From JACCZX01 sp963710675 (GTDB lineage: Bacteria > Pseudomonadota > Gammaproteobacteria > Burkholderiales > Burkholderiaceae_F), in assembly GCA_963710675.1 (NCBI GenBank), contig CAVQBE010000017.1:62001-126000 (forward strand): a DNA stretch of 64,000 nt, given 5' to 3'. The notes under the pieces are model-generated. The model saw nothing but the letters and a program-made list of their open reading frames with translations, did not search any database and was not told where the DNA came from. A program made the position numbers and the translations under genes. Each line of letters starts with the position of its first letter. Positions within the stretch are counted from its first letter, which is position 1. Of this stretch, positions 35,862 through 47,826 are shown piece by piece.

Positions 35862-36277
35862 TCACGTTCGGAAGAAATACCAGCCGACAATCGCCACCCA
35901 GGTGCCGCCCGCAAACATCAGCGCCAGCATCACTGCGGCACTGCCAACATCTTTCGCGCGCTTGCCGAGCGGGTTGATCTCCAGAGAATCGCGGTCAACG
36001 GCCGCTTCGATCGCGCTGTTAAGCAGTTCAACGATCAGCACCAGGATCAGCACGCCTACCAGCGAGATCTTTTCTCCCAGCGCAATCGGCAATACCAAAG
36101 CACGGGCGTCAGCACTGCCGCCAGCATGACCTCCTGCCTGAACGCGTCTTCGCCGGCCCAGGCCGCTCGCAGACCATCCAGCGAATAGTGCGTCGCGTCG
36201 ACCACGCGGCGCAAGCCGCGCTTTCGCTTCTCGGCGCTGCGGTCGAGAACGATACGACTCGAGGATTGCTCTGCCAT
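35862..36277 (-). CDS. dgkA: Diacylglycerol kinase DgkA, frame broken by one base
   Basis: The joined product of about 138 residues is the small integral-membrane diacylglycerol kinase, which recycles diacylglycerol to phosphatidic acid. The N-terminal RAAWAGEDAFRQEVMLAA carries the conserved Glu and the active-site block is VELLNSAIEAAVDR. Three hydrophobic segments follow each other as in the family. The frame breaks near 36100 (one base missing), between AAVLTPV and LVLPIALGEK. It is encoded 10 bases before purC and is divergent from the M14 peptidase gene. Confidence 0.88.
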
Positions 36278-36358
36278 GGCGCCGCATGATACGACCGCAG
36301 AACCGATCTCGGATGCCGCCCAGTATCATCGCCCGCCTTGCCCTCGCCGTTCGGCCCC

Positions 36359-38057
36359 ATGCCCACCATCGACTACTCGCGTTTCTATCGCTACGACGAC
36401 TTGATGGCAATCCTGCGGGGTTTTGCCGACGAAAATCCCGACTATGTCTCGCTTGAAACGATCGGCACCAGTCATGAAGGTCGATGCGATTCCAGTCGTG
36501 ACACTAACCCAACGCGCCACTGGCGCTGCGACCGACAAGCCCGCGTATTGGGTGGACGGCAATATTCACTCGATCGAGCTGACAGCGTCCAGCGCGTGCG
36601 TGTACTTTATCGATTGGCTGCTGAAAGAGCGCGGCACTAACGCCGAAGTCGCGCGTGCCCTTTCCACTCGCACGTTCTATGTCTGCCCGCGCATCAACCC
36701 TGATGGTGCCGAATGGGCGATGGGCGACAACCCGCGGTACGTTCGCTCGTCGACGCGACGTTATCCGTTTGACGAAGATCCAATTGACGGCCTGATCACC
36801 GAAGACATCGACAGTGACGGCCGAATTCTGCAGATGCGCGTGGCCGATCCAAACGGTCCGTGGAAAAAGCATCCGCAGCAGCCGAGCCTGATGGTGCGCC
36901 GCGCACCGACCGATGCACCTGGCGGAGAATATTTCCGCATATTTGCCGAGGGGCGGATCGAGAACTACGACGGCGTCAATGTGACCGTCGCGGGTGTCAC
37001 AGGCAACGCCCAGGGACTCGACCTGAATCGCAACTTCCCAGCAAATTGGCGGCAAGAATTCGAGCAGCTCGGTGCTGGGCCGTTTCCGACATCCGAGCCC
37101 GAAGTGCGCGCGATCGTCGAATTCTTCATGTCTCACCCGAATATCTGCGGCGGTACCAGCATTCACACATTCTCCGGCGTGTTGCTGCGCCCGCTCGGTT
37201 CGGCTCCCGACGACAAGCTTCCCGCCGAAGACCTATGGACGTATCAAACCGTTGGCAAGAAAGGTGAGGAGCTGACCGGCTATCCGGCAATCTCGATCTG
37301 GCACGAGTTTCAGTACATGCCGGGCGAGTACATCAGCGGCTCATTTGACTGGATCTACGAACACCTGGGCATGTTCACGTGGACCATCGAAATCTGGAAT
37401 CCTAAAAAAGAAGCCGGCATCGAAAGCAAGGAGTGGATCCACTGGTTTCGCGATCATCCGATTGAAGACGACCTGAAAATTTTCGAGTGGGCGCAGCGAG
37501 TTTCGTCCAACGAGGGACACCTCGACTGGAAGCCCTTTGATCATCCTCAGCTCGGCAAGGTGGAGATTGGCGGCTGGAACCGCATGCACGTGTTCGCAAA
37601 TCCGCCGCCGGCTCTACGCGAAAAGGAGATCGCACGCTTCCCCCAATGGCTGCTGTGGCAAGCGCTGATTTCGCCCAAGCTCGAAATTGGCAGCGTCGAA
37701 GTCAAGCCTGTCGGGCCTGATACATGGCGCGTCCGATTGATCGTGCAGAACAGCGGCTGGCTGCCGACCTACGTCACCAAGATGGCGGTCAAACGCAAAC
37801 TGCTGCGCGGTGTACTCGCCGAAATCAAATTACCGGCCGGTGTCGAACTGGTATCGGGCAAGCCACGCGAAGAAATGGGCGAGCTCGAAGGCTGGGCTTA
37901 CATGCACACCGGAATTTCATTCTGGCCGAACAAGAAAGTCACTGCCGATCGAGCGCACGTTGACTGGGTAGTTAAGGGCAAAGCAGGTTCCAAACTTCAA
38001 ATTGCAGCCTGGCACGAAAGGGCGGGCCGCCTCGAAGCTAGCGTCACGCTCGAATAG
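36359..38057 (+). CDS. M14-family zinc carboxypeptidase, frame broken by one base
   Basis: The joined product of about 565 residues is an M14 metallocarboxypeptidase. The zinc motif is DGNIHSIELT (His and Glu), the substrate-binding LDLNRNFP follows, and the third zinc His is in SIHTFSGVLLRP. A probable catalytic Glu lies in TWTIEIWNP. The C-terminal 120 residues form a beta-rich domain (from about residue 440). There is no signal peptide, so it may be cytoplasmic. The frame breaks near 36485 (one extra base), between SHEGR and IPVVTL. This gene interrupts the minus-strand purine/glycolysis backbone on the opposite strand. Confidence 0.86.
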
Positions 38058-38137
38058 CGACGCAGCACGGCGCGCCTCCGCGCACGTACATTGTGCGACG
38101 CCTTCACACTATCCACATGAAGATGGTCAGGGCCTAG

Positions 38138-39536
38138 TTGGGAACAGTAGCCATTCCGGTCTGGGTTGCGATCGTCGGCGCGTTGCTTGCGCTGTGGGCG
38201 GTGCTCGATCGTCTGCTGGTGCCCAGCGTGCGTTGGGTCATTCGCAGTCGAGCCAACAAGGTGCTTGACGAAGTCGGTCAGCGACTTGCGTCTGCAAGTC
38301 AGGCCTTTCCAGCAAACAAGCCGGCGCACGCTGATCGATCGCCTCGTGTTCGACGAAAAGGTGCAGCAGGCTGCCACCGCGCACGCACAAGCTCATCAGA
38401 TGCCGCGCGAAGTCGTACACGACATCGTCGAGCGGTATGCGCGCGAGATCGTGCCTGCGTTCAACGCCTATTTCTACTTTCGAATCGGTGCGTGGTTAAG
38501 CCGAAAGGTCAGCCGCCTGTTGTACCGGGTACGCATCGGATACTCCGACGAGGCGGGCCTGGCCGCAGTCCCGCCGAACGCGACGGTGGTGTTCGTGATG
38601 AATCATCGCAGCAATATGGACTACATACTCGCTGCGCATCTGGCCGCCGAACAGGCTGCGCTTTCATATGCGGTCGGTGAATGGGCACGCATCTGGCCGC
38701 TGCAGCAGATGATCCGCGCGATGGGTGCATATTTCGTGCGCCGTGGCTCCGGCAACGAGCTGTACCGGCGCGTGCTGGAGCGCTATATCGCATTGGCAAC
38801 CGAGGCCGGCGTCACGCAGGCGGTGTATCCGGAGGGGGGTCTGACTCGCGACGGACGCATGCGCGAACCCAAGTTCGGGGTCCTGGAATACATGCTGCGC
38901 GGTTTCTCGCTCGATGGTGAACGCGATCTCGTTTTCGTTCCGCTCGGATTGAACTACGACAGAGTGCTGGAGGATCGAACACAGCTATTGGCAGGTACCC
39001 CGGGAGCAAAGAAGTCGGCAGTGAGCGCTGCGGCGTCCACATTGAAGTTCATCTTCGCGCAACTTGGACTTGCGCTTCGCAGCAAGTGGTATCGCTTCGG
39101 GTATGCCTGCGTCAACTTCGGCACACCGATTTCAACCAAGGCCTACTGCGCGCAACGAGGAATCGACTTTCGCAAGCTCGCCAAGGAGGATCGGATCGCC
39201 GCAGTCAGCGCGCTCGGTCGTCATCTAATGGATCAGATAGCGCGCCTGATTCCGGTGTTGCCCGTGCCGCTGGTTGCGCGAGTCTTGCTCGAAACGAAGG
39301 GCGGAGCACTGAGCGAAATGGAAGTCAAGTCACAAGTCGGCACGCACGTCGAGCAGCTGAAGGCGCGCGGCGCCCACGTTTACGTTCCACGCAGCGACTG
39401 GGATTATGCGGTGGCGGCGGGCTTGCGAATGCTGACGCTTCGGCACCTGGTTGACGAATCGGCCGGCCTGTATCAAGCCAATGCAAGGGAAACCACGCTG
39501 CTGATGTACTACGCCCGCTCGATCGAGCACCTATAG
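38138..39536 (+). CDS. PlsB-like glycerol-3-phosphate acyltransferase family protein, frame broken by one base
   Basis: The joined product of about 465 residues has an N-terminal hydrophobic segment (IPVWVAIVGALLALWAVLD) and a PlsB/PlsC-type acyltransferase domain: motif I is NHRSNMDYILA, motif III is AVYPEGGLTRDGR, and VFVPLGLNYDR follows. The HRS-N-MDY form resembles PlsB more than PlsC, yet the protein is far shorter than PlsB (about 800). It probably transfers a fatty acyl group to a phospholipid precursor at the inner membrane. The frame breaks near 38290 (one extra base). The start is probably TTG at 38138. It follows the M14 gene by 80 bases. Confidence 0.8.
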
Positions 39537-39558
39537 CCCGTTCCCTATAGCCAAACGA

Positions 39559-39590
39559 AGTACGCGTACCGTCGCAAACGGCCGCGTACT
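39559..39590. terminator. Bidirectional hairpin between convergent genes
   Basis: AGTACGCG at 39559-39566 pairs perfectly with CGCGTACT at 39583-39590, and an inner CCGT/ACGG stem extends the hairpin. It sits in the 63-base gap between the acyltransferase stop and the fba stop. It has no long T tract but the position and stability support a shared terminator. Confidence 0.6.
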
Positions 39591-39599
39591 CGAGCCACC

Positions 39600-40664
39600 T
39601 CAGTGCACGTGCTGCGATAACGCCCCGGTCGTGTACTTGTGCGCGATGCTCGTCAGCGGCAGCGGCTGAATCCCGCTCGCCTGACCTTCGCAGCCAAACT
39701 GCACGTAGCGCTGCTTGCAGATCGCCTTGGCCGCTGCGCGCGCGGGCTTCAGGTAGTCGCGCGGATCGAAGTGGCCTGGATTTTCGTGCAGAAATTTGCG
39801 GATCGCAGCGGTCATCGCCAGACGGATGTCGGTGTCGATGTTGATCTTGCGAACGCCGTGCTTGATCGCCTCCTGAATCTCTTCGACCGGCACGCCGTAC
39901 GTTTCTTTCATGTCACCACCGTAGGTTCGAATTTCGTGCAGCAAATCCTGCGGAACCGACGATGAGCCGTGCATCACCAGATGCGTATTCGGAATTCGGC
40001 GGTGAATCTCCTTGATGCGGTCGATCGCAAGAATGTCACCGGTCGGCTTACGCGTGAACTTGTACGCGCCGTGACTGGTGCCAATGGCGATCGCGAGTGC
40101 GTCGAGCTGTGTCTTGGCTACGAAGTCCGCGGCCTGATCCGGATCCGTCAGCAGCATCTCCTTCGTCATCGTGATCTCGGAGCCGTGGCCGTCTTCCTTG
40201 TCGCCGCGCATCGTCTCCAGCGAGCCAAGGCACCCGAGCTCGCCTTCGACACTGACACCCTGCGCGTGCGCCATGTCGACCACTTTCTTCGTCACTTTCC
40301 AGTTGTAGTCGTAATCGGCGACCGTCTTGCCGTCTTCGCGCAGCGAGCCGTCCATCATCACTGAAGAAAAGCCCAGCTTGATCGCCCCTTCGCACACTGC
40401 CGGCGACGCGCCGTGGTCCTGGTGCATCGCAATCGGCAGAGCCGGATACGACTCGATTGCAGCCTGAATCAGGTGTTTCAGAAACGCTTCGCCCGCGTAC
40501 TTACGGGCGCCGGCGGACGCCTGCATGATCACCGGCGCGTTGACTTCCTGCGCGGCCTCCATGATCGCCTGCACCTGTTCGAGATTGTTCACGTTGAACG
40601 CTGGCACCCCGTAGCCGTTGTCCGCAGCGTGATCCAGCAATTGACGCAATGAAACGAGCGCCAT
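39600..40664 (-). CDS. fba: Class II fructose-bisphosphate aldolase
   Basis: This intact 354-residue zinc enzyme cleaves fructose 1,6-bisphosphate and condenses the trioses in gluconeogenesis. It has PAFNVNNLEQVQAIMEAA near residue 20, the zinc-binding MHQDHGASP near 80, GSSSVPQDLLHEI near 235 and KINIDTDIRLAMTAA near 280. The length fits the longer subgroup also used in the Calvin cycle, but no Calvin genes are seen here. The ATG at 40664 has a near-perfect AAGGAGG six bases before it, so the longer frame is not used. It lies downstream of the S41 peptidase gene. Confidence 0.95.
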   Translation of the reverse strand: MALVSLRQLLDHAADNGYGVPAFNVNNLEQVQAIMEAAQEVNAPVIMQASAGARKYAGEAFLKHLIQAAIESYPALPIAMHQDHGASPAVCEGAIKLGFSSVMMDGSLREDGKTVADYDYNWKVTKKVVDMAHAQGVSVEGELGCLGSLETMRGDKEDGHGSEITMTKEMLLTDPDQAADFVAKTQLDALAIAIGTSHGAYKFTRKPTGDILAIDRIKEIHRRIPNTHLVMHGSSSVPQDLLHEIRTYGGDMKETYGVPVEEIQEAIKHGVRKINIDTDIRLAMTAAIRKFLHENPGHFDPRDYLKPARAAAKAICKQRYVQFGCEGQASGIQPLPLTSIAHKYTTGALSQHVH

Positions 40665-40698
40665 GGCATTCCTCCTTGTATCGATATGCAGCAAACTT

Positions 40699-42132
40699 CT
40701 ACTGAACAGACGTAGTCAGCAACAAGCGATCCAGCAAGGCCTTTTCTGCCGTCTCCAACGCACGGTCGCGTCCCGCGCGCAGATCCGCCAGCGTTGGCGG
40801 CGCGTAAATCGTCGGTGCGAGCGGCTCACCCTCCATCCGCCGGCCGTGCGCCGACCGGAACCCGGTTTCGGATACGCGAACACCGCCCGCACCGGGCAAT
40901 ACATATTCCGAACGCACGGCGACGACGCAACCGCATGTGGACTCGCCGACGATCAACGCATCACGCTGTTCGAGCAGCGCGGTCGCGGTCAGCTCTGAAG
41001 CGCTACCCGAGCGCCGATCAGTCAATACGGCGATCGGTTTCAGAAACGGCGTCTCCGCCGGGCTTATGCGGAGCTCGCGCGTGCTCTGCTCGTCCCCGCG
41101 CCGCGACAGTTGCGTCAGCACCAGGCGCGGCTCAGGCAGAAACTGCCGCACCAGCCACATGAACTGACTGTAATCGCCACCGCCATTACCACGCAGATCG
41201 AGCACCAGCGCCCGCGCATCCGCCACCTGCCGCAGCGCTTGCTCGACATCTGCACGGTTACGCACCGAAAATCGATTCAGTTTCAAGACAGCAATGCCGG
41301 CTTCGGAAACGTGCGCTGTTACGGCCGGCGGCCTGATCAGCGGTTCGGGCATCAAGGTCACGACGCAGCGATCCAGCACCATAGCGCTGCAGTGTCAGCG
41401 TCTGTGCGCGCGGTAGTGCATCAGGCATCCGCTGCAATGCACGTCGTACGGCACGCAACTGTGCGAAACGAATCGCCTCGTCTTGCCGCGCCGGTTGTGC
41501 CTCGGATGACATCAAGTCAGCTGCAGTCAGCGGCAGATCGCGTGCTGCTGGCAAAAATGCCGTATCGAACAGCCGGTCATCGATGGCGACAACCACGTCA
41601 CCCTTGCGAACGCCCGCACGGGCGGCCGGAGAATCGGGGTCGACGTCGATGACGACCAGCTGATCATCAAGCACCGACAAAGCGAGCCCCGACGCGAGCG
41701 TGGCAAAGCGCCGATGATCCGCGCTTTCGCGCGGCGTCACGATGCGCGTGTGTGAATCTTTTAGCTCGCGCACCATCGCTTTCAGCACCAGATACATTTC
41801 CGCGTCGCTTTTCGCCGCAATCACCGGCGCCCGATATTTTTCGCGCACCGCCTGCCAGTCGACACCGTTGAGTGCCGGGTCATAGTGACGATCGGCAACG
41901 ATCTGCCAAGCGCGCTCCTGCACTTCAAGGCGCATCTCGGGAGTTGCAAATTCCGCACTGAGCTCGTGTTGCAACGAACGCGCAGTGTGTTCCGACAAAC
42001 CTGCGGCGGGCCCGCCGGCAGGACGCGTAGGCAGCGATGCAAGCGCGCCCGACGCCACGAACGCGAGAGCGAATGAAAGTCGGCGGAGAACCTGCGCCAT
42101 CGGCACGCTGGGCATATCCGCTGCGACAGTCC

Positions 42133-42136
<4 letters not shown>
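40699..42136 (-). CDS. Secreted S41-family (tricorn-like) peptidase, frame broken by one base
   Basis: The joined product of about 478 residues has a signal peptide (VLRRLSFALAFVASGALA, near residues 15 to 35), a PDZ domain (GLALSVLDDQLVVIDVDPDS, then GVRKGDVVVAID) and an S41 domain. The S41 core shows DLRGNGGGDYSQF and the nucleophile Ser in RRSGSASELTATAL. At the position where C-terminal processing peptidases have their lysine (GKG), it reads GESTCGCV. It may therefore use a tricorn-type Ser/His tetrad or be altered. The frame breaks near 41375. Its ATG at 42136 overlaps the pyk stop (ATGA), so it is coupled to pyruvate kinase. Confidence 0.83.
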
Positions 42137-43567
<1,431 letters not shown>

Positions 43568-43580
43568 CGTGCTGAGCGTA

Positions 43581-44821
43581 TCAACTCGGTTGAACTTGCG
43601 GCGTCGAGGAAAAGTCCGTATTCACCGCGCGCTTTTCGAGGATCTCGATCGCCGGCAGAGTCTTACCTTCAAGATACTCGAGAAAGGCGCCGCCCCCAGT
43701 CGAGATGTAACTGATGCGGTCACCGAGATCGTACTTGGCAATCGCCGCCAGCGTATCGCCACCACCCGCGATCGAAAACGCGCCGTTTGCAGTGGCTTCG
43801 GCAATGGCAAGCGCCATTTGCTTCGTTCCCTCAGCCGAACGCGTCGAACTCAAACACGCCAATCGGGCCGTTCCAGATGATCGTGCCGGCGCCGCGAATT
43901 ATTTGGGCCAGTGCCATTGCGCTTTGCGGACCGACATCGAGAATCATTTCGTCCGGCCGCACGTCATCTGCGCGGCGCGTGATCGCAGCCGCGGTAGCCG
44001 AAAATTCCTTCGCGACAACAACGTCAATGGGCAGCGGCAGCGTCGCTCCCTTCTCGGCAAGTGTCGCCAGCACGCGCTTGCATTCGTCGATCAGATCCGG
44101 CTCCGCAAGCGACTTACCGATGGCAAAGCCCTGCGCAAGCAAAAACGTGTTGGCGATTCCGCCACCAACAATCAGACGATCGACCTTCTGCGCCAAGTTA
44201 TTCAGCAGCGTCAGTTTGGTCGACACCTTCGAGCCGGCGACGATTGCCAACAGCGGTCGCTTCGGATCGGCCAGTGCTCTCGACAGTGCGTCAATTTCAG
44301 CGGACAGCAGCGGCCCGGCGCACACCAACTTCGCATACTTTGCGATACCAACCGTCGACGCTTCCGCTCGATGCGCGGTGCCAAAGGCATCGTTGACATA
44401 CACATCGCACAGCGCCGCCATCTTTCTCGCAAGCTCGTCGCTGTTTTTCTTTTCACCCTTGTTAAACCGAGTGTTCTCCAGCAGAACGACCTGGCCAGGC
44501 GCAACGGCGACGCCATCGATCCAATCACGCACTAGCGGAACTTCAAGCTTCAGCGTGTCGCTGAGCGCTGCGCGCCACCGGCGCCAGCGAAAATTCGGCG
44601 GCAAGCTCGCCTTCGACCGGGCGCCCCAGATGCGATGCCACCATTACCGCCGCGCCAGCTTCCAGTGCCGCACGAATCGCCGGCACCGACGCCCGGATGC
44701 GCGTGTCTTCGGTGATGTTGCCCGCTTCGTCCTGCGGAACGTTTAGATCAGACCGAATAAAAACGCGACGGCCCGCCAACTGCCCATCCGCAATTAGCCG
44801 CTCAAGAGTATTTACGCGCAT
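43581..44821 (-). CDS. pgk: Phosphoglycerate kinase, frame broken twice
   Basis: The joined product of about 412 residues transfers phosphate between 1,3-bisphosphoglycerate and ADP. It has RRVFIRSDLNVPQDEAGNI, MVASHLGRPVEGE, VLLENTRFNKGEKKN, AAEAS-type YVNDAFGTAHRAEAS, GSKVSTKLTLLNNL and SIAGGGDTLAAI. The first break, near 44575, follows SLAPVAR; the second, near 43845, is an extra G that turns FAEGTKQMAL into a stop. Both restore good PGK sequence. The gene is normally essential, so these are probably errors in the data. It is separated from gapA by the protease locus, which is unusual. Confidence 0.93.
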
Positions 44822-44902
44822 TAGGTAGACAAGCTGCGCCGCGATCGCCGTCGCTCGAGAAATCGATCGAACGAAAATGCGGAGTTGGGCATTATACGAA
44901 CG

Positions 44903-45524
44903 GTGAAGCCGATAACGTTCTCACGCGCCGAATTCATTGCAATCGCTATTGCTCTGCTGATCTTGGTGTTGCAGGCGTCGTCGGATCTCTCGGCGCTCGA
45001 ATACCGAAACACAAATTCTGCGGCCGAACCGTGGCGTTGGCTGACCGCGCACTTGGTGCACGTCAACTGGCAGCACGCGCTGATCAACGCTGTAGCGCTC
45101 TGGGTCGTCGCGCGCTTGTTTGCACCCGATCTAACGCCATCGCGGCAGCTTTGGTCCCTGCTCGCCGCCGCTCTCGCTGATCAGCGCAAGCCTCGCGCTG
45201 TTCTACCCGACGATCGAGTGGTACAGAGGCCTATCCGGCGCGCTGCACGGGCTGTTTTTCGCTGGCTCCGCGCTATGGCTGATCAAAGCAAAGCCGCGCG
45301 GATTTCGTCAGCTATGGCTGCCGTCCGCGCTCTTCTTTGGCGGCTGGATCAAGGTTGCACTGGAGCAACCCGGCGGCGCAACGACACCGTATGCGGAGTG
45401 GTTGGGCGCAGGGGTAGTGCCGCAAGCCCACCTCGTCGGCGCAGCTTGCGGCACGCTACTCGGGCTACTGTTTGCGATAAGCGACGCGAACGCGAGCGGC
45501 GAGCAACAGCGCAGACAGCAATAG
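44903..45524 (+). CDS. Rhombosortase (rhomboid-family intramembrane protease), frame broken by one base
   Basis: The joined product of about 206 residues is a rhombosortase, the rhomboid-like protease that cleaves GlyGly-CTERM sorting tails. It has about six hydrophobic segments, the typical LTAHLVHVNWQHALIN, the catalytic serine in the WYRGLSGALHGLFFAG block, and the late His in AHLVGAACGTLLGLLF. The frame breaks near 45176 (one extra G), between LLAAAL and LISASLALFYPTIEWYRG. I start at GTG 44903; TTG at 44885 is also possible. Its 3' end overlaps the 3' end of the convergent subtilase gene by 60 bases. The neighbouring subtilases carry the matching tails. Confidence 0.87.
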
Positions 45525-47534
45525 CAACTGCCAAGCTGGCAACGCACCTCCGCCCGAGGGAGAGTTGGCCGACGTGCTTGTTACCGTCAACACAGCCGCA
45601 GGGCTGGTCGAACCACCGAACGAGTTCGACATGTTCACTTGAAACGACGCGTTGTTGTCAGTTGCAGCGAGTGCCGGGGTTGTGTAAGTCGGCCCGGTCG
45701 CACCCGCGATGGCTACGCCATTACGCACCCATTGATAGCTCACGACTCCGATGGCCTCGACAGCAAAGGATGCGGTCGCGCCGGCAGCTACAGTCACATT
45801 GGCCGGTGGTGTGACAACGAACGGAGGTCCAGCCGCTTGCAGTGCCCGCGTGGCGTCCAGCATGCCGGCACCGCAGCGACCGGCGAACTCGCGGCCCGGT
45901 GCGCACAAGCCGAGCTCGGGAAATGGTCGCGCGCTGGTGATAATCGCGCTCTTGATCTGCGCGGGCGTTGCCGCGGGAACCGCTGATTTGATCAGTGCGA
46001 CGACACCTGCGACCTGCGCGGCAGCGGGGCTGGTGCCGAATCTTCCCGAGTAAGTGGCAGAGCGTAAGGGCCGGCGCGCCAGCGCCGCTGGGTGTCGTGG
46101 ACCAGATGTAATAGCCGTCCCAAGCCGGATCGTCAATGCCCGAAGGTGCGCCCGGGCTCGAACCGAGTGAGCCGGGTGAACCACCACCCGGCGGCGCTGA
46201 TGGTCACCTGCGTGCCACCGACTGCATCGATGTTCGAGTAAGTGGCATTCTCACCATTGATCGCGTGCGCGGTGACTGCGATGACGTTGTTGCAGTTAGC
46301 GGGGGCGCTTATGCCGGTGACGCTGCCCTCATTGCCTGCTGCTGCAACAACGACTGAGCCCGCGGCTACTGCAGCGTCGATCGCACTCTGCAGAGTCTGA
46401 CTGCAAGCAACGCCCGCTTTGCCTCCCGCGCCAATCAGAATGACTTTGGCGGGATTAGTGTTGCCGGCGGCACGGGAGCCGTCGTCACGGTCAAACCCGC
46501 GGACCACAAAATTGCGTCTGCGACATCAGACATTGCGCCACCGCACCGACCCAATGCGCGGACTGGCAATATCTTGACGTTCCAGCCAATGCCCGCAATT
46601 CCAGTCGCGTTGTTCGCGGTGGCAGCAACAACACCGGCGCTATGAGTACCGTGCCACGTGCTGGGCGCGGCACCCGCGCCCTGATTAGGCGTGTTGTCGT
46701 TGCAAAGAGCGTTGGCCCGGTCGGCTGCCGACACAGCATCACCCGGATCCGCCGGATTGTTGTCGCGGCCGTTGGCGTCGCCCAGAGACTGTGTTTGCCG
46801 GTAGGCCCAGCGCATCCGAAGAAACAAAGTCATAGCCCGCCAAGAAACGGCCGGCCGCGTGTGTATCCCAGCACTGTATTTCCATTAAGGTCAGGGTGAT
46901 TGACGATTCCGGTGTCGACGACCGCGACAACTACGCTGTCAGAGCCAGTGGTGCGATCCCACGCCGTAATGAGATTCGCAGCTCCAGCTGCAGGTGCCGA
47001 TGTGGTTTTCGCCGGGTCGCCCATCGGCACCACGACGTTACCCGGATACACGCTCGCCGGTGGAAATAGATTCCACTGCTTCAATGCAAAGTCAGGTTCC
47101 GTCGGCGCAGCGAACGGCCTCATCGCCACATCGGGTTCTGCATACTCGACCATCGGATCGCTTGCCAGACGCGCAGCCGCAGCCCTTGCTTCAGACAGAG
47201 TCATCGGAGCGTCAAGCGCGACGTGCGAAGCGCTCTCACTGACCGGACGCACCGCTTTGACGCCAACGCCCGCCATATTCGAAAGCGATCGCACGTACGC
47301 TACCGCCCTGCGCCTGTGCCAGCTGCGATCCTGTGCCCCGCATCTTGACGATCAGCGCACCGACCATCTCCTCGCTCGCCGCCTGCGCTGGAGCAGGCAA
47401 ACCTAACAGCTGCTGCTTGCTTGGCGCTCAGCTTCACATTTGATTGTGCAAACGCAGATCGGCAACGCAACGCTGGCGATGGCAGCGATGGCACTCAATC
47501 CAACTGCAGCTAAACCGATTCTGTGACGCAACAC
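45465..47534 (-). CDS. Secreted S8 subtilisin-like peptidase A with GlyGly-CTERM-like tail, frame broken many times
   Basis: The joined product of roughly 680 residues is a secreted subtilase. In order it shows a signal peptide (ending near SAFAQSN), an I9-like propeptide (ALIVKMRGT to VEYAEPDVAM), a catalytic Asp block VVAVVDTGIVNHPDLNGN, His block STWHGTHSAGVVAAT, oxyanion Asn in VVAAAGNEG, and Ser block GTSPAAAQVAGVVALI. An Ig-like domain (about 90 residues) and a tail with GGG, a hydrophobic stretch WQLLLLSALLLAA and a basic end follow. The start is GTG at 47534. At least five breaks occur between 46.1 and 47.46 kb. Such a density suggests poor data. True decay of a duplicated copy is the other reading. 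Confidence 0.84.
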
Positions 47535-47728
47535 GGCAATTCCTCTCGCAAAGTTTTAGCCATCGCAAGTGTCAGATATTGAATGCGCCCGAAGCCTGCA
47601 ATCGCTCGATTAACACTGAAATCCAGTGCACGCGAGCGAATGCTCGGAGGTCGCATGACGCGTTGAACTGACACGCAACAAGTGAAACGAGCTTACGTGA
47701 AGACGCCGCCGCAGAGACTCACGCGGCG

Positions 47729-47750
47729 GTCAGCCAAAAGGCGTAACGCG
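47729..47750. repeat. 22-base repeat copy 1 (second copy at 50297)
   Basis: GTCAGCCAAAAGGCGTA followed by one variable base and CGCG is also found at 50297-50318 with a single difference. Both copies lie past the 3' end of a minus-strand gene and form part of terminator-like hairpins. Confidence 0.7.
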
Positions 47751-47759
47751 TAGCCTTTT
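47736..47759 (-). terminator. Hairpin with T-rich arm downstream of subtilase B
   Basis: AAAAGGC and GCCTTTT pair perfectly with a 10-base loop about 70 bases after the stop of the downstream-most codon of subtilase B. A further CCGCCGC/GCGGCGG stem lies at 47707-47730. The 292-base gap (47535-47826) holds these two hairpins and probably the promoter of subtilase A. I see no gene in it. Confidence 0.6.
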
Positions 47760-47826
47760 TCGACTGATACGCGAGCGATAGCAGCGGCAAGCGTAAGTAC
47801 CGGAGCACTTACAGCGAGCCACCTAG

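Noticed and set aside
44885..44902. TTG start for the rhombosortase at 44885
   Set aside because: GTG 44903 gives a start closer to the first membrane segment. Neither has a strong ribosome site, so this is only a preference.
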